DNA of 64,000 nt from Solirubrobacterales bacterium (GTDB taxonomy: Bacteria > Actinomycetota > Thermoleophilia > Solirubrobacterales > Solirubrobacteraceae): the NCBI GenBank assembly GCA_019240115.1, contig JAFAYV010000082.1:36299-100298 (forward strand), read 5' to 3'. Below, in pieces: positions 54,132 through 62,187 of the stretch. Both the position numbers and the translations under genes were made by a program. The first letter of the stretch is position 1. Each line of letters starts with the position of its first letter. Below the pieces are notes generated by a model. That model saw nothing but the letters and a program-made list of their open reading frames with translations, was not told where the DNA came from and searched no databases.

Positions 54132-54628
54132 TGCGGCGGTTGCGCTGCACCTACGGCGCGCGACCACTTCACCTGATCGGGTTGGTGGCGAGCTTCGCGC
54201 TGGCGGCGGCGGGGTTCGTCGGATGGTTTCAGCGGCCGCAGGACGTCGCTGGCGTGCTGGAGTGGTTCGTGGCCGCGATCGTGCTCCACGACCTCGTGCT
54301 GATGCCGCTGTACGCGCTCCTCGACGGGATCACGATCGGCCTGCTGCACCGCCGAGTGCTGCTGGCGCGCGCAGCCCCGCCGGCGATCAGCCCGACGCCA
54401 TACCTGCGCGTGCCGGCGATGATCAGCGCGCTCCTGTTCGCCGTCCTGTTCCCGGTGATCCTGGGGTTGGGCGGCCAGGCCGAGCTTGCGGCCAGCGGCA
54501 TCCGCGAGCACGGCTACCTGGCTCGTTGGCTGCTCGCCTGCGGCGCGCTGTTCGCGCTGTCCGGTGCGGCGTACACCGTCGCCCGGGCCCGGGCCCGGGC
54601 ACGCGCCGCTCGCGGACGCGGGCACTAG
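54128..54628 (+). CDS. Four-helix membrane protein co-translated with the Mo oxidoreductase
   Basis: A 166-residue protein with about four hydrophobic helices (residues 15-35, 45-68, 95-117, 132-150) and an Arg-rich tail (ARARARARAARGRGH). GTG 54128 overlaps the upstream stop as GTGA; ATG 54131 would also serve. No named family recognised; the arrangement suggests an accessory membrane subunit of the Mo oxidoreductase, which is inference. Confidence 0.75.
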   Translation: MMRRLRCTYGARPLHLIGLVASFALAAAGFVGWFQRPQDVAGVLEWFVAAIVLHDLVLMPLYALLDGITIGLLHRRVLLARAAPPAISPTPYLRVPAMISALLFAVLFPVILGLGGQAELAASGIREHGYLARWLLACGALFALSGAAYTVARARARARAARGRGH

Positions 54629-54629
54629 A

Positions 54630-55670
54630 TCACGCGGTGAGGGCCGCGCTGAGCTCCCGCATCCCGGCATGGAAGCCCTCCCGGGCCTGGAACCCCAGGC
54701 AGGCGGAGGCGCGCTGCGCGGAGGCGAACACGTGGCGCACGTCGCCGAGCCTGAACTCGCCGGTCACCCGCGGCCGCGGCGCCCCGCGGCCGGCCGCGTC
54801 GGCCAGTGCGTCGGCCATCTCCGCCACGGTCCGCGGCCGGCCGCTGGCCACGTTGAAGGCGCCCGCCACCGGCTCATCGGCGGTCAGCGCGATCACGTTC
54901 GCACGGCCGACGTCCCGGACGTGCACGAAGTCGCGCAGCTGCCGGCCGTCCTCGAACACCTGGGGCGGCCGTCCGGCGGCCAGCGCGCTCGCGAAGATCG
55001 CCGCGACCCCCGAGTAGGGAGTGTCACGTGGCATCCGCGGCCCGTAGACGTTGTGGTAGCGCAGGGCAGTGACCGGTATCCCGGTCGCGCGCATGAAGGT
55101 GAAGCACAGGTGCTCCTGGTGGACCTTGGTCGCTGCGTAGACGCTGCGCGGGTCAAGCGGCGCTGACTCCTCGACGGCCACCGGCTCGAGCGCCGCCTCG
55201 CACGCCGGGCACCGCGGCTCGAACTCGCCGGCGGCGAGGCGCTCCGCGGCACGAGGCGGGGGAGCCAGCGACCCATGCTCAAGGCAGCAGTAGCCACCCT
55301 CGCCGTACACGACCATGCTGCTCGCCAGCACCAGGCGCCCGCGGAAGCCCGCCGCGGCCAACTGCGCCAGCAGCACGGCCGTGCCCAGGTCGTTGTTGCG
55401 GACGTAGTCGGCGACGTCGAGCATGTCGAGCCCCAGCCCCACCATCGACGCCTGGTGACTGACCGCGTCGACGCCCACCAGCGCCGCCGCGACGACCTCG
55501 GGATCGAGCAGGCTGCCGTGCACGAACTCGGCCTGCGGGCTCAGCCACTCGGGGACGGCGCCCGCATGCGCGCTCAGCGAGTCGAGCACTCTGACCTCGC
55601 TCCCGCCGTCGATCAGCGCATCGACCACGTGTGAGCCGATGAAGCCAGCCCCGCCGGTGACCAGGATCAC
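54630..55670 (-). CDS. NAD-dependent sugar epimerase (dTDP-L-rhamnose 4-epimerase-like)
   Basis: A 346-residue extended short-chain dehydrogenase. LVTGGAGFIGSHVVDAL is the NAD loop, ASSMVVYGEGGY contains the catalytic Ser/Thr, and YAATKVHQE the Tyr-X3-Lys pair. A Cys-rich insert after the catalytic Ser (YCCLEHG, then PRCPACEAAL) could bind zinc; such an insert is known in dTDP-L-rhamnose 4-epimerases. GTG 55670 is preferred because a TACCGT box lies seven bases before it; GTG 55679 is an alternative. It probably makes a sugar nucleotide for the nearby glycosyltransferases. Confidence 0.85.
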   Translation of the reverse strand: MILVTGGAGFIGSHVVDALIDGGSEVRVLDSLSAHAGAVPEWLSPQAEFVHGSLLDPEVVAAALVGVDAVSHQASMVGLGLDMLDVADYVRNNDLGTAVLLAQLAAAGFRGRLVLASSMVVYGEGGYCCLEHGSLAPPPRAAERLAAGEFEPRCPACEAALEPVAVEESAPLDPRSVYAATKVHQEHLCFTFMRATGIPVTALRYHNVYGPRMPRDTPYSGVAAIFASALAAGRPPQVFEDGRQLRDFVHVRDVGRANVIALTADEPVAGAFNVASGRPRTVAEMADALADAAGRGAPRPRVTGEFRLGDVRHVFASAQRASACLGFQAREGFHAGMRELSAALTA

Positions 55671-55677
55671 GTCACCC

Positions 55678-55683
55678 ACGGTA
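55678..55683 (-). promoter_or_regulatory. Predicted -10 box (TACCGT) of the epimerase gene
   Basis: Minus-strand TACCGT ends seven bases before GTG 55670 and decides between two possible GTG starts. Confidence 0.4.
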
Positions 55684-55748
55684 CGCCGGACACCCGCGCC
55701 GGCGGCGCCGCACGGTGCCCGGTTTCGGAAGTCGTAACAACTCGCGGG

Positions 55749-55754
55749 TACCGT
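55749..55754 (+). promoter_or_regulatory. Predicted -10 box (TACCGT) of the GT2 gene
   Basis: TACCGT ends seven bases before the GTG at 55762. The same hexamer faces the other way 66 bases upstream for the divergent epimerase. Confidence 0.45.
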
Positions 55755-55761
55755 CACGGAG

Positions 55762-56406
55762 GTGATCGACGTGATCCTGCCCGCGCTCGACGAGGCCGAG
55801 GCGATCCCGCAGGTGCTCACCCGGATCCCGGCTGGCTACCGGGCGCTGGTCGTCGACAACCGCTCGACCGACGGCACCGCCGCAGTGGCGGCGCAGGACG
55901 GCGCCCGCGTCATCGCCGAGCCGCGGCGCGGCTTCGGCGCAGCGTGTCACGCCGGCCTGCTGGCGGCCGAGACCGATGTCGTCTGCTTCATGGACTGCGA
56001 CGGCTCGCTCGATCCCCGCGAGCTGACGCGGGTCGCTCGGCCCGTCGCCGATGGCCGCGCCGAGCTGTGCCTCGGCGCGCGACGGGCCGAGCCTGGGGCA
56101 TGGCCCCACCACGCGCGGATCGCCAACCGCGTGCTGGCGCGTGAGCTGCGCCGCCGCACCGGAGCCGCCCTCACCGACCTGGGACCGATGCGCGCGGCGC
56201 GACGCCATGACCTGCTCGCGCTGGCGCTCCGTGAACGCGGCTCCGGCTGGCCGCTCGAGATGGTGCTCTCGGCGGGCGCGGCCGGCTGGCGCATCACCGA
56301 GGTCACCGTCACCTATAAGCCGCGCGTCGGCGGGCGCTCGAAAATCAGCGGAAGCCTCACCGGCACTGCCCGCGCCGTGCGCGACATGGGCGCGCTGCTG
56401 CGGTAG
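55762..56406 (+). CDS. Family 2 glycosyltransferase
   Basis: A 214-residue GT2 enzyme. DVILPALDEAEAIPQVL at the start, VVDNRSTDGTAAVA (nucleotide Asp), CFMDCDGSLDP (DxD-like metal site) and the acceptor-side LGARRAEPGA and SGWPLEMVL segments fit dolichyl-phosphate-glucose/mannose synthase-like proteins. It has no C-terminal membrane helices, so it may work with a separate membrane partner such as the GT-C enzyme. GTG start behind a -10 box. Confidence 0.86.
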   Translation: MIDVILPALDEAEAIPQVLTRIPAGYRALVVDNRSTDGTAAVAAQDGARVIAEPRRGFGAACHAGLLAAETDVVCFMDCDGSLDPRELTRVARPVADGRAELCLGARRAEPGAWPHHARIANRVLARELRRRTGAALTDLGPMRAARRHDLLALALRERGSGWPLEMVLSAGAAGWRITEVTVTYKPRVGGRSKISGSLTGTARAVRDMGALLR

Positions 56407-56509
56407 CCAACGGAGTCATCCGCCTCACTCGCGTCCGTACGCGCCCGGTGGCGGACGATTTCGAGCGCTGAGCGCAGCCGCTCCGTCGACACGCTGTTTG
56501 GGCAACTAT

Positions 56510-56523
56510 TGGGCCACGGCCCA
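56510..56523. other. Palindrome TGGGCC-AC-GGCCCA upstream of tRNA-Gly
   Basis: A near-perfect 14-bp palindrome between the GT2 stop and the tRNA promoter. It might end GT2 transcription or bind a protein; no further evidence. Confidence 0.3.
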
Positions 56524-56536
56524 GCCCGCTGATCCC

Positions 56537-56542
56537 TAGAAT
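56537..56542 (+). promoter_or_regulatory. tRNA-Gly promoter -10 box (TAGAAT)
   Basis: TAGAAT lies 11 bases before the mature tRNA 5' end, the right place for a promoter with a very short precursor leader. No convincing -35 box. Confidence 0.5.
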
Positions 56543-56553
56543 CGCCCCGCAGC

Positions 56554-56626
56554 GCGGACGTAGCTCAGTTGGTAGAGCGTCGGCTTCCCAAGCCGAAGGT
56601 CGCGGGTTCGAGACCCGTCGTCCGCT
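56554..56626 (+). tRNA. tRNA-Gly (anticodon CCC)
   Basis: A 73-base cloverleaf: acceptor GCGGACG/CGTCCGC, D arm GCTC-AGTTGGTA-GAGC, anticodon stem TCGGC/GCCGA with loop TTCCCAA (anticodon CCC at 56587-56589, reading GGG), variable AGGTC, T arm GCGGG-TTCGAGA-CCCGT with one G-T pair, discriminator T. CCA is not encoded. No integrase or repeated tRNA 3' end was seen downstream, so there is no sign of it being an attachment site. Confidence 0.97.
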
Positions 56627-56662
56627 CTTCGAGGAAGCGCTGGTACCAGGAGCAGATCTCTC

Positions 56663-57340
56663 GTGCCCAAGCAAACGTTGCCAGGCGTCACCACCGTGAC
56701 CTTCCCGAGGGCGCTGGTGAACGCCTTCCTGGTCGAGGCTGACGTGCTGACCCTGATCGACACCGGCACCCCAGGCGGGGTCGACAAGATCACGGCGGCG
56801 ATACGTGGCGCCGGCCATGGTGAGCGCGATCTCGCGCGCATCGTGCTGACGCATCGCCATAGCGATCATGCGGCCAACGCGGCGGCGCTCGCCCGGGTCA
56901 CCGGCGCAGCGGTGCTCTGCTCGCCCGGGGACGCGCCGTACATCCGGGAGGGGACCGAGCAGCCGCGGCCGCGCCCGGCGACCCCGCTGGGTCGGCTCAT
57001 GGTGCCCTACGTCAAGAGGTCGCTGCCGTGGAGTCTGTCCGCGGTCGACGTGGAGGACGGTCTGGTCGGGGATGCGATGGTTGGTCCCTTCCGCGTGATC
57101 GACACGCCGGGGCACACGGCCGGCCACGTTTCTCTGCTCTGGACGGATCAGGGGGTGCTGTTCGCGGGTGACGCCGCGGCGCATATCACGTCGCTTGGTC
57201 CGCATCCCGCCGCCGACGATCCGCCAACCGCCCGGCAGAGCTTCGCGTCGCTCGGCCAGCTGGGGTTCGATGCCGCCTGCTTTGGCCACGGACGGCCTCT
57301 CATCGGCGCCGCGCCCCGGTTCCGCGCCGCTGCCGGGTAG
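56663..57340 (+). CDS. MBL-fold metallo-hydrolase
   Basis: A 225-residue metallo-beta-lactamase-fold hydrolase. Metal motifs: LTHRHSDHAAN (HxHxDH, about residue 62), TPGHTAGHVSLL (second His), FAGDAAAH (bridging Asp) and CFGHGRPL (last His). Substrate unknown (glyoxalase II-like and lactonase-like relatives). GTG start with AGGAG 10 bases upstream; it follows the tRNA by 36 bases and may be read from the tRNA promoter. Confidence 0.88.
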   Translation: MPKQTLPGVTTVTFPRALVNAFLVEADVLTLIDTGTPGGVDKITAAIRGAGHGERDLARIVLTHRHSDHAANAAALARVTGAAVLCSPGDAPYIREGTEQPRPRPATPLGRLMVPYVKRSLPWSLSAVDVEDGLVGDAMVGPFRVIDTPGHTAGHVSLLWTDQGVLFAGDAAAHITSLGPHPAADDPPTARQSFASLGQLGFDAACFGHGRPLIGAAPRFRAAAG

Positions 57341-57412
57341 CGACGGCCCGACTCAAGCGCAACCTGATCGTCGTGAGCGCGTCCGCGATGAGGACCTCAT
57401 GCGCGGCCTGAG

Positions 57413-57868
57413 TCACTCGCGCTGGATCCTTTGCAGACCGTCCGCGGGCGTCCACCACTCCACGACGAGCAACGTGGCTTCGGCGTTGAGGTGGGTATGC
57501 ACGACGGTGGCGATCTCGGCGCGGAAGCCGTCGGCCGTGGATCCCGCGGTGATCGGTCCGGTGGCGATCGCGCGACCAGAGATCTTCGCCTCGCCCGGCC
57601 ACTGCGCCTCGGATCCCCGGACTGGGTCAACCGTGGCGCTATGCAGGGCAAAGCGCGGATCCCGGCGAAGATCCACGCCCTTGCGCGCGTTGGCCATTGA
57701 GCCAAAGACGAGTTCGCCGTCCTCGAAGTTCGCTTCGATCCCAGAGATCCGCGGCGAACCGTCGGCTCGCACGGTGGCAATTGTCTTGTGTTGACCAGCG
57801 TCGAACAGCGCCCGCACGCGCCGCGCAAGCTCCGGCTCGAGCTCCTCGACGTCGTGCCAGGCTGTCAT
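57413..57868 (-). CDS. Pyridoxamine 5'-phosphate oxidase-family flavoprotein
   Basis: A 151-residue split-barrel protein. It has the family pattern KTIATVRADGSPRISGI near residue 28, FGSMANARKGVDLRRDPRFALH and the C-terminal beta segment. Relatives bind FMN or F420 and reduce small molecules. The rest of the operon, if any, is unclear; upstream lies a 400-base stretch without a convincing gene. Confidence 0.85.
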   Translation of the reverse strand: MTAWHDVEELEPELARRVRALFDAGQHKTIATVRADGSPRISGIEANFEDGELVFGSMANARKGVDLRRDPRFALHSATVDPVRGSEAQWPGEAKISGRAIATGPITAGSTADGFRAEIATVVHTHLNAEATLLVVEWWTPADGLQRIQRE

Positions 57869-58269
57869 CGCACCATGATCGCAACGATGACCGACACGCA
57901 GTCGTCGTCCAATCAGGCAAGTCGACGTCCGTCATCCTCGGGACGTCGCTCGCCACCGGCGGACCGGCAACTTCGCTTCACGCGGAACCGATTAACGCGG
58001 CTCATCAGACGCGGATTCCTCGGCCGGGCCTCGCTGCGTCAGCATCGATCTCGTCCGCGAGTGCGGCGAGCGGCGTTCAAGCGCCGGGGTACGCGCGGCC
58101 GGAGCGGACCGGCCAATCAGCGCCGATTACGGCCTACACCACCTCGGCGATGGGTGACGCCGGTCGCGATCAGTGTAGCGTCCTCCGGTCACTGTGGCCG
58201 CCTGCTGCTCTCTAGGTCGCGTTAGCCCGTGGTTCTAACCCAACAGCAGCTTACCGGAGGTAACAAGCC
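57869..58269. other. 400-base gap without a convincing gene; possible decayed coding DNA
   Basis: Open frames here have poor composition and no recognisable domain. On the minus strand one register gives protein-like stretches broken by TGA codons (for example AVIGADWPVRSGRAYPGA and TPLAALADEIDADAA), which might be a degraded gene. The GH18 ribosome site GGAGG (58256-58260) is at the right end; no clear promoter was found. Confidence 0.35.
58256..58260 (+). promoter_or_regulatory. Ribosome binding site GGAGG of the GH18-LysM gene
   Basis: A perfect GGAGG(T) nine bases before ATG 58270. Strong Shine-Dalgarno sites are rare in the first 57 kb, so it marks a different gene style. Confidence 0.75.
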
Positions 58270-59304
58270 ATGAGTACCACGCCGCCCCGTAATGTCATCT
58301 ATTACAACGATCGCTCTAACCCAATACCCCTGGGCGGCATCACCGGCCTGCGGTACACGGATGTCATTCTGGCCTTCCTGGTTCCGGATGGTAATCACAG
58401 TCTGCTGGGACAAGGTGGCGCCTTCGACGCTAACGGGAATCCCAAGCCGGCCGACATCGAGACGCTGCAAACCGCCGGCAAGAATGTTCTGATTTCACTG
58501 GGTGGGTCAACCTTCCCATCCGGTGCCTGGCAGCAGTACGCCCAGGACGTGAATAGCTTGGTGGAACAGGTCGCCGACTACGTGACTGCGAATGGCCTCA
58601 ACGGAGTCGATATCGACTACGAAGACGATAAGGGTTTCAGGGGCGTCTACGATGGCGTCGCGCTCCTGATTGCACTCACCACCGGTCTTGCCGAGGCACT
58701 GCCACCCGGGCAGAACCTCATCACCCATGCCCCGCAAACACCCTATTGGGATTCACACTATAAGAGAGCATACGTCGAAATATGGCAGGAAGCGGGTACC
58801 CAAATCACGTGGATCAACAACCAGTTCTACAACAACGCGCGCTGGGACGGGACGCCTGACCTCAAGGTCGAGTGGTATAACAAGATCGCTGGCATTACAG
58901 GTGCACGGCAGCTGATGGTGGGCGTTCCGGTGGCGGCTACGGGCGGTGATGAAGGGTACGTCCCTCTAGACGAGATGATCAGCCAGGTCATCGTGCCGCT
59001 GAAAGCCAACTGGGGCGCTGACTTTGGCGGTGTCATGGGATGGGAGTTTTCGTATGACCAAGCCGGCATGTGGGCGCAGGGAATCGGGCAAGCACTCGTT
59101 GGCGGGACGGACGCGCCCACGCCGGGCCAGGAATACACCGTACAGCCGGGGGATACGCTTGACAGCATCGCAAGGGCTGCCTACGGCGCGACCAATGCTC
59201 ACCAAGGCGTGACCGCGATGGAGGCGGGCAATCCCGGCATCGACCCCGGTGATCTTCAGCCGGGACAGGTAATCAGCATCCCCGTCCTGGGCGAAGCAAT
59301 CTAG
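58270..59304 (+). CDS. GH18-like glycosidase with C-terminal LysM domain, probably acquired
   Basis: A 344-residue protein. Residues 1 to about 275 form a GH18-type barrel: VILAFLVPDG, LISLGGSTFPSG, and the catalytic NGVDIDYED (DxDxE with the acid Glu, about residue 118), then GVMGWEFSYDQ near the end of the barrel. Residues about 288-340 are a LysM module (YTVQPGDTLDSIARAAYG ... PGQVISIP). It should cut chitin, chitooligosaccharide or peptidoglycan-like glycans. No signal peptide is present. Codons ending in A or T (AAT, ATA, TAT) are far more frequent than in neighbours, which suggests recent transfer. Confidence 0.85.
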   Translation: MSTTPPRNVIYYNDRSNPIPLGGITGLRYTDVILAFLVPDGNHSLLGQGGAFDANGNPKPADIETLQTAGKNVLISLGGSTFPSGAWQQYAQDVNSLVEQVADYVTANGLNGVDIDYEDDKGFRGVYDGVALLIALTTGLAEALPPGQNLITHAPQTPYWDSHYKRAYVEIWQEAGTQITWINNQFYNNARWDGTPDLKVEWYNKIAGITGARQLMVGVPVAATGGDEGYVPLDEMISQVIVPLKANWGADFGGVMGWEFSYDQAGMWAQGIGQALVGGTDAPTPGQEYTVQPGDTLDSIARAAYGATNAHQGVTAMEAGNPGIDPGDLQPGQVISIPVLGEAI

Positions 59305-59465
59305 CCAGGGTCCACCGGCTCGCGGCGTGGATGGCGGCGAATCTGGGAGGTGAGCCGCCTTGCACCCAACGGGAGATGGTGGGGTGGGGGGTCGCGGTCG
59401 GTGGATTGTCGAACGCTGAGATCACTGGCGCTGGCCGGGGGTGGGTGTGTGGTGGTTTCGTTGGG
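59305..59465. other. Intergenic G-rich stretch between GH18 and MFS genes
   Basis: About 160 bases between convergent genes, with runs such as GGTGGGGTGGGGGG near 59379 on the plus strand. No hairpin with a T-tract and no gene recognised. Confidence 0.4.
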
Positions 59466-60932
59466 TCAGTTGGCGCCGGCCAGCGCGGGCTGCGGCTCGC
59501 GGATCGTGGTCTTGGCAACCGCGTCGGACAGCTCGTCGCGGCGGACGAGCGCGAAGATCGCAGGGACGGCGAGCAGCGCGAGCCCGCCGAGCACCCAGAG
59601 CGCCTGCTGGAAGCCGCCGGTGAGGGCCGCGGGGGCGGCGGTGCCGGCGTGCACCAGCGTCTGGGTGTGGCTCGCCGCGAGACTTGAGGCGATCGCGATC
59701 CCGATCGCTCCGCCGAGCTGCTGGCTGGTGTTCAGCAGCCCAGACGCGAGCCCGGCCTGGTGCTCTGAGACCCCGGCGAGCGCGGCGATCGAGATCGGGA
59801 TGAAGGCGAACGCGGTCCCGGCGCCGGCAACGACGAACGGGCCGGCGAGGTTCGCGAGGAAATGTCCGTCGACGGGCACCTGGGTCGCCCACAGGACGCC
59901 CGTGCCGATCAGCGTCATCCCGATCACCATCACGACCTTGGCACCGCCACGGGTGACCAGCGCCTGTGAGACGCCGGCGAGAGCGACCGAGGTCAGCGAC
60001 GCCGCCAGCCATGCGAGGCCTGTCTGCAGGGCGCTGTAATGCAGCACCTGCTGCATGTAGAGGGTGCCGACGAAGATGAACGCGAAGAAGCTGCCGCCCA
60101 GCAGCAGCCCTGCCGCGTTTGCGCCGGCGAGCGTACGCAGCCGGAAGATCGAAAGCGGCAGCACGGGGTCCTTCGCGCGGGCCTCGATCACCAGGAACGC
60201 GGCGAGCAGCGCCGCCGACGTCGCCAGCAGAGCGACCGTCCGCGCGGCGCCCCAGCCGTACTGGGGTGCCTGGGAGATCGCGTCGACCAGCAGCACCAGC
60301 CCGCTCGTGCCCGCGATCGCACCGAGCGCGTCAAACCGCCGGCGCGTGGTGGCGAGCCGGCTGTCGGGCACGATCCTGGGTGCGAGGGCCAGCGCGGCGG
60401 TGCCGATCGGGACGTTCAGATAGAAGATGTACTGCCAGCCGGCGTAGCGAGTGAGGAACCCGCCGGCGATCACGCCAACGGTCGCCCCGCCCGCTCCGAG
60501 CGCGCCCCAGATTCCGAGCGCCTTGTTGCGCTCGGCGCCCTCGGCAAACATGTTCATCACGATCGACAGGGCGGCGGGCAGCATCATCGCCGCGCCCAGC
60601 CCCTGAACCGCCCTCGCGGCGATGAGCGACGCCTCGCCGGCCGACAGCGCGGCTCCCAGCGACGCCGCCGTGAACAACGAGAGCCCGACCATCAGGATCC
60701 GGCGGCGGCCGAGCAGGTCCGCGGCACGGCCGCCGAGGAGCATGAAGCCGCCGAACGTGAGCGCGTACGCGGTCACGACCCACTGCAGGCTGGTCGCGCT
60801 GAAGTGCAGATCGCGACCGATCGTCGGCAGCGAGACGTTGACGATCGTCAGATCGATGATCGTCATGAAGAACGACACCGCCAGCAGCGCGAACGCGCGC
60901 CAGCGATTGATATTTGGGGATGTGGATGTCAT
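59466..60932 (-). CDS. DHA2-family (EmrB/QacA) MFS multidrug exporter
   Basis: A 488-residue exporter with about 14 hydrophobic helices. MTIIDLTIVNVSLPTI in the first helix holds the DHA2-typical acidic residue, GGRAADLLGRRRIL is the MFS loop 2-3 motif, and GAAMMLPAALSIVMN and GWQYIFYLNVPIG are typical of EmrB/QacA. ATG 60932 is chosen by GGAGG four bases upstream and by the promoter beyond it; upstream codons in frame are low quality. Its promoter matches that of the ECF42 operon, so it is a candidate member of that regulon. Confidence 0.9.
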   Translation of the reverse strand: MTSTSPNINRWRAFALLAVSFFMTIIDLTIVNVSLPTIGRDLHFSATSLQWVVTAYALTFGGFMLLGGRAADLLGRRRILMVGLSLFTAASLGAALSAGEASLIAARAVQGLGAAMMLPAALSIVMNMFAEGAERNKALGIWGALGAGGATVGVIAGGFLTRYAGWQYIFYLNVPIGTAALALAPRIVPDSRLATTRRRFDALGAIAGTSGLVLLVDAISQAPQYGWGAARTVALLATSAALLAAFLVIEARAKDPVLPLSIFRLRTLAGANAAGLLLGGSFFAFIFVGTLYMQQVLHYSALQTGLAWLAASLTSVALAGVSQALVTRGGAKVVMVIGMTLIGTGVLWATQVPVDGHFLANLAGPFVVAGAGTAFAFIPISIAALAGVSEHQAGLASGLLNTSQQLGGAIGIAIASSLAASHTQTLVHAGTAAPAALTGGFQQALWVLGGLALLAVPAIFALVRRDELSDAVAKTTIREPQPALAGAN

Positions 60933-60972
60933 CGGGCCTCCAGTTGTTGGGGTGGAGTTGGTTGTCGTCTCT

Positions 60973-61001
60973 ACGACGAACGGGCGACCGCGATCGGGAC
61001 A
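60973..61001 (-). promoter_or_regulatory. ECF-type promoter of the MFS exporter (TGTCCC-N17-CGTCGT)
   Basis: Minus strand: -35 TGTCCC (61001-60996), 17-base spacer ending in GTT, -10 CGTCGT (60978-60973). It lies 40 bases before ATG 60932. The same hexamers and spacing precede the DGPF-ECF operon. CG-rich -10 boxes of this form are typical of ECF sigma factors. Confidence 0.7.
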
Positions 61002-61029
61002 CGCCGATGCGGCTGTTGCCCGAAGCGAC

Positions 61030-62187
61030 CTAAAGCTCGGCGATTCGCCGCTCGAGGAAGCGCCGTTCGCGCGCCGAGCGTGCGAGGGCGAGCGCGCGTT
61101 CGAACGCTTCGCGCGCCTCATCGGCCCGACCGAGCCGGCGCAGCAACTCGCCGCGGGTGGAGTGCAGATACTGGTAGTCGCCGAGCGCGAGCTGCTCGAC
61201 GATCTCGAGCGCCTGTTCGGTTGACCCGGCCTGGGCGACTGCAACCGCGCGGTTCAGCTCGACCACTGGCGAGCGTGTGATCTGCGCGAGCTGGCCGTAC
61301 AGCCCCGCCACCTCGTTCCAGTCGATCCGCTCCTCCGCCTGGAGAGAAGCGATCGCCGCCTGCAGCACGTACGTCCCGCGGCCTCGCAGCGCGATCGCGC
61401 GATCGAGCGCCTCCCGACCGACCGCAATCTCCTCGGCGTCCCAGAGCGACCGATCCTGATCCTCGAGCAACACCAACTCTTCCCCTGAGAACCGCGCCTT
61501 GCGCCGCGCGTGCTGGATCTGCATGAGCGCCAGTAGTCCGTGCACCTCCGGCTCGTCGGGCATCAGCGTCGCCAGTAGGCGGCCGAGTCGAATCGCCTCG
61601 CTCGCCAGGCTCCCGCGTCCGCTGTAGCCCTCGTTGTAGATCAGGTACACCACCGCCAGCACCGCGTTGAGGCGGTCGGGCAGCAGGTGCTCGGCCGGGA
61701 CGACGAACGGAATCCCGGTCGCCTTGATCTTCGCCTTCGCACGCGACAGGCGCCGCTTCATCGTCTCCTCGGAGACCAAGAACGCGTGCGCGATGTCCGC
61801 TGTCGCCAGCCCACCGAGCGCGCGCAGCGTGAGCGCAACCTGCGCCTCGAGGGCGAGCGCCGGATGACAGCAGGTGAAGATCAGCTCGAGCCGCTCGTCC
61901 TCGATCACCGTGTCGTCAAGTTCATCCATCGTCGCCTCGGGCACTTCGAGCTGCCGGGTCTTTTCGGCTAGCGTCCGGTCACGTCGGATCCGGTCGATCG
62001 CCCGGTTGCGCGCGGTTATCGTCAGCCAGGCCCCGGGGTTGGCCGGAACTCCATCGCGAGGCCAGCGCTCCGCCGCGATCGTGAACGCCTCCTGGGCGGC
62101 CTCCTCGGCGAGATCGAAATCACCGAGGAAGCCGACCAGCGAGGCCACCACTCGGCCCCACTCCTCCCGAAAGATCTGATCGATCAG
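61030..62187 (-). CDS. ECF42-type sigma factor with C-terminal TPR-like domain, probable CTG start
   Basis: A 385-residue (from CTG) RNA polymerase sigma factor. Sigma region 2 (EEWGRVVASLVGFLGDFDLAEEAAQEAF and the ITARNRAIDRIRRDRT recognition part, cited in pieces), region 4 (ALGGLATADIAHAFLVSEE, MKRRLSRAKAKI) and a long C-terminal DUF6596/TPR-like region (about 190-385) match ECF42. No ATG, GTG or TTG gives the complete region 2; CTG 62187 overlaps the DGPF stop as CTGA and has GGAGG seven bases upstream. GTG 62151 would lose 12 conserved residues. No anti-sigma gene is present, as expected for ECF42. Confidence 0.87.
   Translation of the reverse strand: MIDQIFREEWGRVVASLVGFLGDFDLAEEAAQEAFTIAAERWPRDGVPANPGAWLTITARNRAIDRIRRDRTLAEKTRQLEVPEATMDELDDTVIEDERLELIFTCCHPALALEAQVALTLRALGGLATADIAHAFLVSEETMKRRLSRAKAKIKATGIPFVVPAEHLLPDRLNAVLAVVYLIYNEGYSGRGSLASEAIRLGRLLATLMPDEPEVHGLLALMQIQHARRKARFSGEELVLLEDQDRSLWDAEEIAVGREALDRAIALRGRGTYVLQAAIASLQAEERIDWNEVAGLYGQLAQITRSPVVELNRAVAVAQAGSTEQALEIVEQLALGDYQYLHSTRGELLRRLGRADEAREAFERALALARSARERRFLERRIAEL

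Noticed and set aside
56554..56626. tRNA-Gly as an attachment site for an island downstream
   Set aside because: No integrase gene and no repeated tRNA 3' end was found in the remaining 7.4 kb.
57697..58215. 172- and 145-codon plus-strand open frames upstream of GH18
   Set aside because: No domain, poor composition, and partly antisense to the PNPOx-family gene.
60039..61280. 413-codon plus-strand open frame opposite the MFS exporter
   Set aside because: Antisense shadow; the minus strand encodes a complete 14-helix transporter with a ribosome site and promoter.
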